Positions 16,696 to 28,079 are shown, counted from the stretch's first letter. The stretch: 64,000 bases of DNA from Brevundimonas vesicularis NBRC 12165 (GCF_001592205.1 NZ_BCWM01000002.1:1-64000), one strand, 5' to 3'. The notes: generated by a model from the letters alone, not told the origin. Numbers and translations: made by a program.

Positions 16696-16838
16696 GCGAG
16701 CCTCCGTCGTTGTCTCCCAGCGCCAACACGGGGGCGCATGGAAGCGTTCCCGGCGAAGCGGCGGCGAATGACGGCGCCCCTCCCCTTCGGCCGGCCGCTC
16801 GCCTATATCGCCAGCCTGTCCTGCTCCGGAGTTTTTCG

Positions 16839-17336
16839 ATGGCCTATGTCGCCCCTAACGATCGTCCCGCCGACAAGGCGGCGCGCTATCTGGAGGTCGA
16901 GGCGGAAGTCCTGGCCGTGCTGGACGGCGAGCCGAATGTGACGGCGCGAATGGCGACGGTGGCGTCGATGCTGGCGGATGCGTTCGAGCACTATTTCTGG
17001 ACCGGCTTCTATGTCGTGGCGCCGGACAAGGCGGACGAACTGGTGGTCGGGCCCTATCAAGGCACGCTGGGGTGCCTGCGCATCGCGTTCGGGCGCGGAG
17101 TGTGCGGCGCGGCGGCGGCGACGGGCCAGACGCAGTTGGTCGAGGATGTGCACGCCTTCCCCGGCCATATCGCCTGCGACAACCGTTCGGCCAGCGAGAT
17201 CGTGGTGCCCGTGCGCGACGCATCCGGCGCGCTGATCGCGGTGTTCGACGTGGATGCGACGACGCCGGCCGCCTTCGATACGGGCGATCAAGAGGCGCTG
17301 GAGCGGTTGATGGCGAAGGTGTTCGCCGACGCTTGA
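16839..17336 (+). CDS. msrC: Free methionine-(R)-sulfoxide reductase, GAF type
   Basis: A 165-residue single-GAF-domain protein. The three fRMsr cysteines are present: GTLGCLRIAFGRGVCGAAAA gives two, and HIACDNRSASEIVVP gives the third, which lines the active site. WTGFYVV and DVDATTPAAFD are further family blocks. It reduces free Met-R-sulfoxide using thioredoxin in the cytoplasm. ATG at 16839 is chosen because the upstream extension is low-complexity and overlaps the divergent lipoprotein gene. Confidence 0.9.
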   Translation: MAYVAPNDRPADKAARYLEVEAEVLAVLDGEPNVTARMATVASMLADAFEHYFWTGFYVVAPDKADELVVGPYQGTLGCLRIAFGRGVCGAAAATGQTQLVEDVHAFPGHIACDNRSASEIVVPVRDASGALIAVFDVDATTPAAFDTGDQEALERLMAKVFADA

Positions 17337-17396
17337 TCGGGGCCGGTTGATCCGGCCGTGTCCGTCTTTATGGTCCCCGGGGACATGGAGGATCGG

Positions 17397-18074
17397 ATGA
17401 TGCAGCGGACAGTCGCAATCACGGGCGGACACGGCGTCCTGGGCCGGGCGGTGCTGGAGGCGGCGCTTAAAGGCGGCTGGCAGGTCGCGGTCATCGACCA
17501 TGCCTCGGGCCACGCCGTGCCCGACGGCGTGCTGGAGGTCGGCGGGGTCGATCTGACGGACGCCGGCCAGGCGCAGAAGGCCGTCGACGCCGTGATCGCG
17601 CGGTTCGGGCGGCTGGACGCCCTGCTGAACATCGCCGGCGGCTTCGTCTGGCAGACGACCGACGATGCGGAACCGGCGTGGGACCGGATGCACGCGCTGA
17701 ACGTCATCACCGCCGTGAACACCAGCCGCGCGGCGCTGGACGCGCTGAAGGCCTCGCCCGAGGGCCGGATCGTAAACGTCGGCTCGGCCGCCGCGTTGAA
17801 GGCAGGGGCCGGCATGGGGGCCTACGGGGCGGCCAAGGCCGGGGTCCACGCCCTGACCCAAGCGCTGGCCGAGGAGTTGAAAACCACAAAGGTGACGGTC
17901 AACGCCGTCCTGCCGTCGATCATCGACACGCCAGCGAACCGCAAGGACATGCCCGACGCCGACCAGGCGGCCTGGGTCGCGCCGGCCGATCTGGCGGCGG
18001 TGATCCTGTTCCTGGCCTCGCCCGAGAGCCGGGCCATGACCGGTGCCCTGGTACCCGTGACGGGCCGCGTCTGA
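17397..18074 (+). CDS. Short-chain dehydrogenase/reductase
   Basis: A ~225-residue classical SDR. Rossmann motif TGGHGVLGRAVLEAA (TGxxxxxG variant), NIAGG for the NNAG motif, catalytic Ser in VNVGSAAALKAGAG, and YGAAK (Tyr-x3-Lys). Start is ATG at 17397 or 17400, both just behind GGAGGA (17387-17392); the upstream GTG/ATG codons give no conserved sequence. Its stop overlaps the ATG of the lyase gene by one base (TGATG), so the two are coupled and may share a pathway handling an acyl-CoA or hydroxy acid, but the substrate is not deducible. Confidence 0.82.
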   Translation: MMQRTVAITGGHGVLGRAVLEAALKGGWQVAVIDHASGHAVPDGVLEVGGVDLTDAGQAQKAVDAVIARFGRLDALLNIAGGFVWQTTDDAEPAWDRMHALNVITAVNTSRAALDALKASPEGRIVNVGSAAALKAGAGMGAYGAAKAGVHALTQALAEELKTTKVTVNAVLPSIIDTPANRKDMPDADQAAWVAPADLAAVILFLASPESRAMTGALVPVTGRV

Positions 18075-18904
18075 TGCGTAGCGACCGGGTCCGCAGCGTC
18101 CTTTATCTGCCCGCCTCCAATGCACGGGCGATCGAGAAGGCGCGGACACTGGATTGCGATGTCGCCGTGCTGGACCTGGAAGACGCCGTGGCGCCTGAGG
18201 CCAAGGCTGACGCCCGCGACGCCGCCGTCGCGGCGGTTCGGGGCGGCGGGTTTGGGCCGCGCCTGGGCGTGCGGATCAATGGGCTGGACACCGACTGGGG
18301 GCTGGACGATCTGGCGGCGATGAAGGCGGCGGGGGCCACGCTGGTCGTCGCGCCCAAGGTGGAGACGCCCCAGGCCGTGCACGCCCTGTCCGCCGGCTTG
18401 GCCAAGGGTTGCGCCCTGTGGGCCATGATCGAGACGCCGCGCGCGCTGATGGCCCTGGCCGACATCGCCACGTCGGATGGGGCGCTGGACGGGCTGATGC
18501 TGGGGGTCAACGACCTGGCCAAGGCGCTGGGGACCGGGGCGTCGCCGGATCGCGAGCCGTTCAAGCCTTGGCTGGCCCTGCTGGTCGCCGCCGCGCGGGC
18601 CAACGGATTGCTGGCGATCGACGGGGTGTTCAACCGGATCGACGATGCCGAAGGCCTGGCGGTCGAGGCATTGCAGGGGCGATTGTATGGGTTCGACGGC
18701 AAGAGCCTGATCCACCCGTCGCAGATCGCGGCCGCCAACGCCGCCTTCTTGCCGTCCGAAGCCGAGATCGCCGATGCACGGGCGATCGTCGCGGCCTTCG
18801 ATGCGCCAGAGGCCGAGGGGCGGGGCGCGATCCGCGTGAACGGGGCGATGGTCGAGCGGCTGCATCTGGAGCAGGCGAAGGCCTTGCTGGCGCGGGCGGG
18901 TTGA
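18074..18904 (+). CDS. CitE-like HpcH/HpaI family CoA-ester lyase
   Basis: A 276-residue TIM-barrel lyase. Motifs: RSVLYLPASNARAIEKA, VAVLDLEDAVAPEAKADAR (metal-binding Glu/Asp), LGVRINGLDT, MIETPRALM, and YGFDGKSLIHPSQIAAAN. This set is shared by citrate lyase beta, malyl-CoA and citramalyl-CoA lyases. Length fits stand-alone CitE homologues. Translationally coupled to the SDR. Likely cleaves a malyl/citramalyl-type CoA ester; which one is uncertain. The stop at 18904 is followed 8 bp later by a palindromic repeat unit. Confidence 0.85.
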   Translation: MRSDRVRSVLYLPASNARAIEKARTLDCDVAVLDLEDAVAPEAKADARDAAVAAVRGGGFGPRLGVRINGLDTDWGLDDLAAMKAAGATLVVAPKVETPQAVHALSAGLAKGCALWAMIETPRALMALADIATSDGALDGLMLGVNDLAKALGTGASPDREPFKPWLALLVAAARANGLLAIDGVFNRIDDAEGLAVEALQGRLYGFDGKSLIHPSQIAAANAAFLPSEAEIADARAIVAAFDAPEAEGRGAIRVNGAMVERLHLEQAKALLARAG

Positions 18905-18911
18905 CCGCCTG

Positions 18912-19054
18912 TCCCCCTCCCCACTTGTGGGGAGGGGGACCGCGAAGCGGTGGAGGGGCTCTGGAAGTCCCACAGACGCCTGTGTTGATTTGAAGAGCCC
19001 CTCCGTCACGGCGCAAGAGCGCCGCGCCACCTCCCCATGAAATGGGGAGGAGAC
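18912..19054. repeat. Palindromic repeat unit 1 (head A, spacer, inverted head B)
   Basis: Head A (18912-18959) is two nested hairpins: CCCTCCCCACTTGTGGGGAG and CCGCGAAGCGG, closing with GGAGGGG. A 36-bp spacer follows, then head B inverted (18997-19054) with CCCCTCCGTCACGGCGC and CTCCCCATGAAATGGGGAG hairpins. Heads A and B also pair with each other through CCCCTCC/GGAGGGG. The unit recurs inverted at 28652-28789 and as a single head at 28239. It is a BIME-like arrangement common between genes in Caulobacterales. Confidence 0.88.
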
Positions 19055-19123
19055 AGAAGCGTCGGGCCTAGTCGCGTCGACGCAACCGCCGTAAAGCTCG
19101 CGTCGAACCTCAGCGGACCCGCC

Positions 19124-21178
19124 TTGCCCCTACCCTCCGACACGCCTTGGAAAATCCCGGCCTGGGTCTGTGCGCCCGGCGTCCTGAAGGTCCCGTTCCT
19201 CGACGTGCTTCTGGCCGACTACGACCTGCGTCGGTTGCCGAGCGACGGTGTGCAGGCGGTGCTGGGCTGGGGGATGAAGCCGACGGCGGCGGCGGGGCGA
19301 CGGTGGGCCGAGAAGAACGGGCGGCCATATGTGGCGCTGGAGGACGGGTTTTTGCGTTCGGTCGGCATCGGCGAGGCGGGCGCGACGAGCCTCAGCCTGA
19401 TCGTCGATGATCTGGGCGTCTATTATGATGCGACCCAGCCCAGTCGACTGGAGCAACTGATCCAGACGGCAGACGACTGGTGCGACGCGGCCATGATTGC
19501 GCGGGCGCGCGGGCTGATCGATCGGATCGTGGCTTCGGGCGTGTCCAAGACCAATATGGGCGGGCCGCTGGATCCGGGCCTGCTGAAGCCCGGTCGGCGC
19601 GTGCTGATCGTGGACCAGACGTTCGGCGACGCCTCCATCGCCTATGGTCTGGCGACGGCTCAGAGCTTTGACGACATGATCGCCGCCGCCCGGCGCGACG
19701 AACCGGACGCCCAGCTGATCGTCAAACGACATCCGGCGGTAGCGGCGGGCCGGAAGCGCGGCTGCGTGACGGACCTGACCGGCGTGACCCTGGTCGATAC
19801 GGACGTGCGGCCGGCCGACCTGCTGGCGGCGGTGGATGCGGTCTATTGCGTCACCTCGGCCCTGGGCTTCGAGGCCCTGTTGCGCGGCCTGCCGGTGCGG
19901 TGTTTCGGGGCGCCCTTCTATTCCGGCTGGGGTCTGACGACCGATGCGGTCCAGACGGGGCGGCGCGGCGTCGCGCGGTCGATCGAACAGGTCGCGGCGG
20001 CCGCCCTGATCGCCTACAGCCGCTATGTCGATCCGGTGACGAGCGACAGGTGCGAGGCCGAGCAGGCGCTGGAGCGGCTGATCGCCCTGCGTGACCGCGC
20101 CGACCGACTGGCGGGTTCGTGGTCGGCGGTGGGGTTCGCGCCGGCCAAGCGTCCGCCGGTGCGTCGCCTGCTGAACTCGCCCAAGGCGTCGATGCGCTAT
20201 TTCATGTCGCCGTCGCGCGCCGCCGCCCATGCCAAGGAGAGCGATGGGCGGCTGATCTGGTGGGCGGGCAAGGAGAGCGAGGCGACGCGCCAGGCGGCGG
20301 CTGCATTTGACGGCCCGACCGTGCGGATGGAAGACGGCTTTATCCGTTCGCGGGGCCTGGGTTCCGATTTCGTCGGCGCCTTGTCGGTCGCCTTGGACGA
20401 TCAGGGCGTTTATTACGATCCGTCGCGGCCTTCGCGGCTGGAAACCCTGATCGAAACCTCGGACCTATCGCCGGTTCAGCTAGCGCGGGCCGCCGCCCTG
20501 CGGACGCGCGTGGTCGATGCCGGCCTGTCGAAATACAATCTGAGGGGTCAGGCGCCGACGGACTGGCCTGTTGATCGCGACATCCTGCTGGTCGTTGGTC
20601 AGGTCGAGAACGACAAGTCGATCCTGCTGGGCTGTGCGCCGGATCTGAACACCAACTCGGCCCTGGTGGAGGCGGCGCGGCGCGACCATCCGGACGCCTT
20701 TCTGGTCTATCGCAATCACCCCGACGTGCTGGCGGGCAACCGGCCCGGGCGACTGGACGCCGGGGCCATGGCCTCGGTCGATGCGGTGGGCGACGGGCTG
20801 GATATCGTCGACTGTCTGAACGCCTGTCGGCGGGTGGCGACCCTGACCTCCCTGACCGGGTTCGAGGCCCTGATGCGGGGCAAGGCGGTGTCGGTCTATG
20901 GCCGGCCCTTCTATGCCGGATGGGGGCTGACCGACGACCGGCTGACGTTCGAGCGCCGCAGCCGCCGCGCCGGCGTCGATCACCTGGTCCACGCCGCCCT
21001 GATCGCCTATCCCCTCTATGTCACGCCCGAGGGCTGGCCCTGCGAGGCCGAGGATCTGGTGGACCGGCTGATCGCCGCGCGCGACCAGCCGACGCCCAAG
21101 GCGCCGCGCGGTCAGGTGCAGCGCTGGGCCGCCGGCATCATCGCCAGTCTCGACCGCAAGCCGCCGCCGTCCTATTGA
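19124..21178 (+). CDS. KpsC-like capsule polysaccharide Kdo transferase (two-domain)
   Basis: A ~684-residue protein made of two homologous halves, each with the Capsule_synth signature: GRPYVALEDGFLRSVGIG...DDLGVYYDATQPSRLEQLI in the first (about 60-120) and TVRMEDGFIRSRGLG...DDQGVYYDPSRPSRLETLI in the second (~400-470); FYSGWGLT and FYAGWGLTDD repeat likewise. KpsC adds the beta-Kdo linker to lipid for group 2 capsules. No kpsS, kpsD or kpsMT is in the window. Start is uncertain: an in-frame ATG at 19037 lies inside a palindromic repeat, and TTG at 19124 begins just before conserved sequence, so I prefer TTG. Confidence 0.8.
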   Translation: MPLPSDTPWKIPAWVCAPGVLKVPFLDVLLADYDLRRLPSDGVQAVLGWGMKPTAAAGRRWAEKNGRPYVALEDGFLRSVGIGEAGATSLSLIVDDLGVYYDATQPSRLEQLIQTADDWCDAAMIARARGLIDRIVASGVSKTNMGGPLDPGLLKPGRRVLIVDQTFGDASIAYGLATAQSFDDMIAAARRDEPDAQLIVKRHPAVAAGRKRGCVTDLTGVTLVDTDVRPADLLAAVDAVYCVTSALGFEALLRGLPVRCFGAPFYSGWGLTTDAVQTGRRGVARSIEQVAAAALIAYSRYVDPVTSDRCEAEQALERLIALRDRADRLAGSWSAVGFAPAKRPPVRRLLNSPKASMRYFMSPSRAAAHAKESDGRLIWWAGKESEATRQAAAAFDGPTVRMEDGFIRSRGLGSDFVGALSVALDDQGVYYDPSRPSRLETLIETSDLSPVQLARAAALRTRVVDAGLSKYNLRGQAPTDWPVDRDILLVVGQVENDKSILLGCAPDLNTNSALVEAARRDHPDAFLVYRNHPDVLAGNRPGRLDAGAMASVDAVGDGLDIVDCLNACRRVATLTSLTGFEALMRGKAVSVYGRPFYAGWGLTDDRLTFERRSRRAGVDHLVHAALIAYPLYVTPEGWPCEAEDLVDRLIAARDQPTPKAPRGQVQRWAAGIIASLDRKPPPSY

Positions 21179-21186
21179 CGCGTTCT

Positions 21187-21287
21187 GATAGGAAACGGAC
21201 TGTCCTCAAGCAGCAAGGTCCCGCGGGCCGAGCGATAGGAACACACTCCTCAAGCAGCGAGACGCCGCGCGTCGAGCGATAGGAACA
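21187..21287 (+). repeat. Tandem structured leader repeat before FabH-like gene
   Basis: Two 41-bp copies with a 44-bp period (21203-21243, 21247-21287) share TCCTCAAGCAGC, a 13-base inverted repeat, then GAGCGATAGGAACA. The inverted repeats differ in sequence but keep pairing: GGTCC-CGC-GGGCC and GACGC-CGC-GCGTC, i.e. compensatory changes with the same CGC loop. A third, partial GATAGGAAAC lies at 21187. The last copy ends 5 bp before the GTG start and provides its AGGAA ribosome-binding site. Confidence 0.75.
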
Positions 21288-21292
21288 AAAAA

Positions 21293-22447
21293 GTGTCGAA
21301 TGCAGTGATCGCCGCCACCGGCCTCTTCACCCCCGAACAGTCGGTCTCGAACGCCGAACTGGTCGACAGCTACAATACCTGGGCCGACGGCTGGAACGCC
21401 CGCCACGCCGCCCAGATCGAAGCCGGCGAACTGGAGGCCAAGTCGCACTCCTCGCCCGAGTTCATCGAGAAGGCGTCGGGCATCAAGAGCCGGTTCGTGC
21501 TGGACAAGGCCGGGATCATCGACCCCGAGCGGATGGCGCCGAACCTGGCCGAACGCTCCAACGACGAAATCTCGATCCTGGCCGAGATGGCGGTCAAGGC
21601 GGCGCGTCAGGCGATCGAGGCGTGGGGCAAGCCGATCTCGGAAATCGGCGCCGTCCTGTGCGCCGCGTCGAACATGCAGCGCGCCTATCCGGCCATGGCG
21701 ATCGAGGTTCAGCAGGCCTTGGGCATCGAGGGCTTCGCCTTCGACATGAATGTGGCGTGCAGCTCGGCGACCTTCGGCATCAAGACGGCGGCGGACTTCA
21801 TCGCCGGCGGCTCGGTCAAGGCGGTGCTGATGGTCAATCCAGAGGTCTGTTCGGCCCACCTGAACTTCACCGATCGCGACAGCCATTTCATCTTCGGCGA
21901 CGTGGCCACCGCGGTGATCGTGGAGTCGTCAGACACGGCGGGACCGGGCGGCTGGGACGTGCTGGGCACGCGTCTGAAGACGACCTTCTCCAACAATATC
22001 CGCAACAACTTCGGCTTCCTGAACCGCAATGCGCGCGACACCGCGCATCTGGACAGCCCGGAGGCCGACGACAGCGTCCAGAACGACAAGCTGTTCATCC
22101 AGCAGGGCCGCAAGGTCTTCCGCGATGTTGTGCCGATGGTGTCGGACATGATCGTGGATCACGCTGGCGAACTGGGCCTGGATCCGCACGATCTGAAGCG
22201 GCTGTGGCTGCACCAGGCCAACATCAACATGAACACGATGATCGGCAAGAAGGTGCTGGGTCGTGAGCCCTCGGCGGACGAGAACGTCATCATCCTGGAC
22301 GAATACGCCAACACCTCTTCGGCCGGGTCGATCATCGCCTTCCACCTGCACAACGACGGGTTCGAGGCGGGCGATACGGGGCTGATCTGCAGCTTTGGCG
22401 CCGGCTATTCGGCCGGGACGGTATTCGTCAGGAAGCGCGCCGCCTGA
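21293..22447 (+). CDS. Beta-ketoacyl-ACP synthase III-like (FabH family) enzyme
   Basis: A 384-residue thiolase-fold condensing enzyme. Catalytic Cys156 sits in MNVACSSATFGI, His in LWLHQANINMN, and Asn in EYANTSSAGSI, so the full Cys-His-Asn triad is present. It is longer than canonical FabH (~320 residues), with an N-terminal insert (about 30-70) containing WNARHAAQIEAGELEAKSH, as in the long FabH-like subgroup of alphaproteobacteria. It probably primes a specialised fatty-acid or ketone-forming step; the acyl substrate is unknown. Start is GTG at 21293, directly behind the tandem hairpin leader. Confidence 0.87.
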   Translation: MSNAVIAATGLFTPEQSVSNAELVDSYNTWADGWNARHAAQIEAGELEAKSHSSPEFIEKASGIKSRFVLDKAGIIDPERMAPNLAERSNDEISILAEMAVKAARQAIEAWGKPISEIGAVLCAASNMQRAYPAMAIEVQQALGIEGFAFDMNVACSSATFGIKTAADFIAGGSVKAVLMVNPEVCSAHLNFTDRDSHFIFGDVATAVIVESSDTAGPGGWDVLGTRLKTTFSNNIRNNFGFLNRNARDTAHLDSPEADDSVQNDKLFIQQGRKVFRDVVPMVSDMIVDHAGELGLDPHDLKRLWLHQANINMNTMIGKKVLGREPSADENVIILDEYANTSSAGSIIAFHLHNDGFEAGDTGLICSFGAGYSAGTVFVRKRAA

Positions 22448-22451
22448 AGCC

Positions 22452-22913
22452 CTAAAGCCGGGGCAGGAACAGGACGAAGTCCAGGCTCCACAGCCCCGGT
22501 CCATTGGCGATCAGCCAGATCAGGATGACCATCAGCAGGGTCTCCGGCAGGTCGAAATAGCTGGAGAGGCGATAGCCGAGGCTGGTCCCCTCCACCGACT
22601 TTGACGCCACCGTCACCAGGGCGACCAGGCTGATGATCAGCAGCACCAGGGCCGCCAGGCTGGTGAACAAACCCATGATCAGCAGGGCGCCGAAGGCGAA
22701 CTCGCACACAGAAACAAACTTCGCGGTCTGGCGCGGCGCGGCGATGCCGGCCTCGACCATCGTCTTGCTCATCTTCTCGGCCTGGGCCGGGGTGAACAGC
22801 TTGTAGAAGCCGGACAGGAAGAACATTCCCCCGACCACGACCCGCGCGATCAGGGGCGCGATGTCCATCAGGGCCGGAACGCCCAGGCCGAGGCCGCGAT
22901 AAAGGTCGATCAT
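22452..22913 (-). CDS. DoxX-family membrane protein
   Basis: A 153-residue, four-helix inner-membrane protein. The DoxX motif ARVVVGGMFFLSGFYKLFTP covers residues ~23-43, then VCEFAFGALLIMGLFTSLAALVL. The ATG at 22913 is chosen: upstream codons add a hydrophilic, non-family stretch. It is convergent with the FabH-like gene (stops 5 bp apart) and lies downstream of the M48 protease gene by 42 bp on the same strand, so those two may be co-transcribed. Function of DoxX proteins outside thiosulfate oxidation is unclear. Confidence 0.8.
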   Translation of the reverse strand: MIDLYRGLGLGVPALMDIAPLIARVVVGGMFFLSGFYKLFTPAQAEKMSKTMVEAGIAAPRQTAKFVSVCEFAFGALLIMGLFTSLAALVLLIISLVALVTVASKSVEGTSLGYRLSSYFDLPETLLMVILIWLIANGPGLWSLDFVLFLPRL

Positions 22914-22954
22914 GGGGCGAAGGCTCCGCTTGGAATGGCGAAGCCTAAAATGCC

Positions 22955-24160
22955 CTAGGGACGCGTCGGTTGCTCGGCCAAGGCTTGGGCTGGATGCGTC
23001 GCCTTCCATTCCATGGCGCGGCGGATGCGGTTCTCCACGCTGGGGTGATCGTAGAACAGGAACTCCTCGATCGCCGAGGGCGAAGGGGCGCGGTATTCGG
23101 CGGTCTTGATCAGGGCCTTGGACAGACCGTCCGGCGCATTGGCGTGAACCAGCGAGAAGTGGTCGGCGTCCTCCTCCATCGTGCGGGTCATGGTGGCGAA
23201 GACCGGGGTGCCCAGCACGCCCAGGAAGGCCAGCACCAGAGCCAGGACCGGCAGGCCCGCAGGATCGGAGATGTCGCCCACGCGATCCGCCCTCAGCAGA
23301 CGATGCGCCACCGGATACAGCCGGTCTGTCAGCCAGAAGGCCAGCAACGACAGGAGGACCAGAATGCCGACGGTCCAGAGAATGTGCGCCCGGACATAGT
23401 GGCCCATCTCGTGGCCGACCACGCCGCGCACCTCGGCCAGATCCGCGCCCTGTTTAAACATGGTGTCGCTCATCGCCACCCGCGCCGTGCCGAACAGGCC
23501 CGAGACATTGGCGGTGTAGCGGTCGGACTGTTTGGAGCCGTTGTAGATAAAAATCTTGTCCGACGGCGTACCCGTCTGTTTGGCCAGGGTCACGACGGCG
23601 TCGCGCACCGGCCCGTTCGGCGCGGGCGTATAGGTGTTGAAGATCGGTTCGATCATCAGGGGCGCGAGCACCAGGCCGATGACGATGAAGGCCGCCGTCA
23701 CGCCGGCCGCCCAGGCCCACCAGAACCGACGCGCACGCCGGATCAGGGCATAGATCGCCACCAGCAGCAGCGAGGTCGCCACAACCGAAATCGCTGCGCC
23801 GATCACGGCCTCGCCCAGCCAGCCGCCCAGGGCCTGGCTGGTCAGTCCATACTGTTTCTCTCGCCACCAGCCCTGATAGATCGCCCACGGCAGGGTTAGC
23901 GCCCAGCTCATGGCCGAATAGACCAGGGCGACGGCGAAGCTGGCCAGGATCGGCCGACGACGGCGACGTTCGATCCGGCTGCGGATCGCGACCAGCAGGC
24001 CGGTGCGCACGATGATCCAGGCGACCAGGGCCGAGACCAGGAAGCTCCATAGGATCAACCAGTGCGAACCGTGGGTATAGGCGATGGCGCGGGCCGTTTC
24101 CTGGGGCGACAAGGTCGCCAGCCACTGGGCCGTCGCGGCCGCCGGATCGAAATTCGTCAT
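22955..24160 (-). CDS. M48 family zinc metalloprotease (Ste24/CAAX-protease-1-like)
   Basis: A 401-residue membrane protease. The zinc site is H250-E-M-G-H254 (GVVGHEMGHYVRAH), with the third ligand in TRTMEEDADHFSL. Helices flank it: LILWSFLVSALVAWIIV near the N-terminus, two more at ~70-100, and others around 150-200 and 270-330. The YNGSKQSDRYTANVSGL block is typical of Ste24-like proteins. Substrates in bacteria are membrane-protein quality-control targets rather than prenylated proteins. ATG at 24160 has GGGAGAA upstream; the earlier ATG adds 8 residues only. Confidence 0.88.
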   Translation of the reverse strand: MTNFDPAAATAQWLATLSPQETARAIAYTHGSHWLILWSFLVSALVAWIIVRTGLLVAIRSRIERRRRRPILASFAVALVYSAMSWALTLPWAIYQGWWREKQYGLTSQALGGWLGEAVIGAAISVVATSLLLVAIYALIRRARRFWWAWAAGVTAAFIVIGLVLAPLMIEPIFNTYTPAPNGPVRDAVVTLAKQTGTPSDKIFIYNGSKQSDRYTANVSGLFGTARVAMSDTMFKQGADLAEVRGVVGHEMGHYVRAHILWTVGILVLLSLLAFWLTDRLYPVAHRLLRADRVGDISDPAGLPVLALVLAFLGVLGTPVFATMTRTMEEDADHFSLVHANAPDGLSKALIKTAEYRAPSPSAIEEFLFYDHPSVENRIRRAMEWKATHPAQALAEQPTRP

Positions 24161-24296
24161 GGTTTTCTCCCTTGAGAGAACCAAACCGCGCGACCCGCGT
24201 TATGTCAGGTTAATTCGCATCCATGATGATTCTCGCCCGGCCACGCTTGAATCTTTCACGACTTTTTGTCACGCATTCTCCTGTCGAGAACAGGGG

Positions 24297-24566
24297 ATGT
24301 CCCAGATGGCTCACAAGACGCCCAAGCAGGTCCTGGAAAGCTTGGCTCATGATATCGCCACCGTGTTGAAGAGCATGGGTGGCTCGGCGCACCAGAACAT
24401 GGTGGTCGATTGCGTGGCGGCGATGAAGCGCCAGCGCGGCGAGGCGGTCAACCCGCCCGATCTTCGCCAAAAGATCATCGAGACCTTCGAATACTATCGC
24501 GACTGGTTCGTTCGACCGTTCGGCGAAGGCTCGCAGCGTTGGGCCCTGGCCGGCGACTTCGGCTGA
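24297..24566 (+). CDS. Small conserved-looking cytoplasmic protein, unknown function
   Basis: An 89-residue protein predicted to be mainly helical, without signal peptide or membrane helix. It contains LESLAHDIATVLKSMGG, HQNMVVDCVAAMKRQRGE and FEYYRDWFVRPFGEGSQRW; the aromatic C-terminal part looks conserved. GGGG precedes the ATG at 24297, and a second ATG at 24306 is possible. It is monocistronic, followed by a strong terminator at 24587. Codon use matches neighbours, which supports a real gene. Confidence 0.65.
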   Translation: MSQMAHKTPKQVLESLAHDIATVLKSMGGSAHQNMVVDCVAAMKRQRGEAVNPPDLRQKIIETFEYYRDWFVRPFGEGSQRWALAGDFG

Positions 24567-24586
24567 TTTCACCATCCTGAACGAAA

Positions 24587-24614
24587 AAGGCGCGCTCCCT
24601 TCGGAGCGCGCCTT
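24587..24614. terminator. Strong bidirectional terminator
   Basis: AAGGCGCGCTCC, loop CTTC, GGAGCGCGCCTT: a perfect 12-bp GC-rich stem with A-rich sequence on the left and CGTCGTT on the right. It separates the convergent small-protein gene and the outer-membrane barrel gene. Confidence 0.8.
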
Positions 24615-24638
24615 CGTCGTTAAGACTGACCGATCCGA

Positions 24639-25166
24639 TCAGAAGCGACGGATGTAGCTGACCGAATAGGCGTCGGCTTCACCACCGTTGTCGCGGTAGT
24701 CGCGACGGGTCCAGTCGGCGCGGACGCCGTTGACGCCGTCCAGGTAGTAGTTGGCGCCCGCGCCGTAGTTCCAGCTGTCGCCGCCCACGTCGGTGTTGGC
24801 GCCCGGGAACTTCTGCTTCAGCTCGGTGTGGCCGTAGCCGCCGCGTGCGAACAGTTCCAGCTTGTCAGAGACCGGCACCTTGCCGACCACGTAGCCGGCG
24901 GCGTCCCACTCGTGTTTGATCTCGCCATCGACGCCCGCGACGGTGAAGTCGTCATGCTTCACGCCGACCGAGGCTTCAGTTTCCACAGCGATGTAACGGT
25001 TGAGGTTGACGCCCAAACGACCGGTGACAGCGCCCGTCGTTGCATTGTCGCCTTCAAGATGAGTGTAGCCGAGCGAGCCGTAACCACGCGGCTCAGGATT
25101 AGTTTGAGCAAAGGCCGGAGCGGCGATTGCGGAAACGGCGACAGCAGCGAGAAGAATGTTACGCAT
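24639..25166 (-). CDS. Outer-membrane beta-barrel protein (OmpA/OmpX-like)
   Basis: A 175-residue protein with signal peptide MRNILLAAVAVSAIAAPAFA and a mature ~154-residue eight-stranded barrel. Alternating strands are visible: GYGSLGYTHLEG, AVTGRLGVNLNRYIAVETEAS, ELFARGGYGHTELKQ, NYGAGANYYLDGVNGVRADWTRRD, and the closing YSVSYIRRF with terminal Phe for BAM recognition. It belongs to the porin/opacity-type OMP_b-brl class. It is convergent with the small protein gene and transcribed from the 25167-25340 region. Confidence 0.85.
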   Translation of the reverse strand: MRNILLAAVAVSAIAAPAFAQTNPEPRGYGSLGYTHLEGDNATTGAVTGRLGVNLNRYIAVETEASVGVKHDDFTVAGVDGEIKHEWDAAGYVVGKVPVSDKLELFARGGYGHTELKQKFPGANTDVGGDSWNYGAGANYYLDGVNGVRADWTRRDYRDNGGEADAYSVSYIRRF

Positions 25167-25346
25167 TGTTTCTTATTAACTCCTAGATGTGATGACCGAG
25201 CCGATCATCAGCCCCATCCAGCGAGTGCTTAAATAGGTCACAGCGTCATCTGTTCCAGAGGCCCGAAAACACGACGAATGCCTGTGGACGCCGGGACACA
25301 TACAGCGTTCCGTCAAGATTGGCGACTTTGTGGCGCCGCAGCAAAA

Positions 25347-25372
25347 AGGGCGGCCTCGACCGAGACCGCCCT
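25347..25372 (-). terminator. Rho-independent terminator of ppdK
   Basis: On the minus strand AGGGCGG-T-CTC, loop GGTC, GAG-G-CCGCCCT is followed by a T-run (CTTTTTGC). It stands 26 bp beyond the ppdK stop and upstream of the barrel gene promoter, insulating the two. Confidence 0.82.
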
Positions 25373-25397
25373 CTTCGGTTCGTCTTGCTGAGAAGGC

Positions 25398-28079
<2,682 letters not shown>

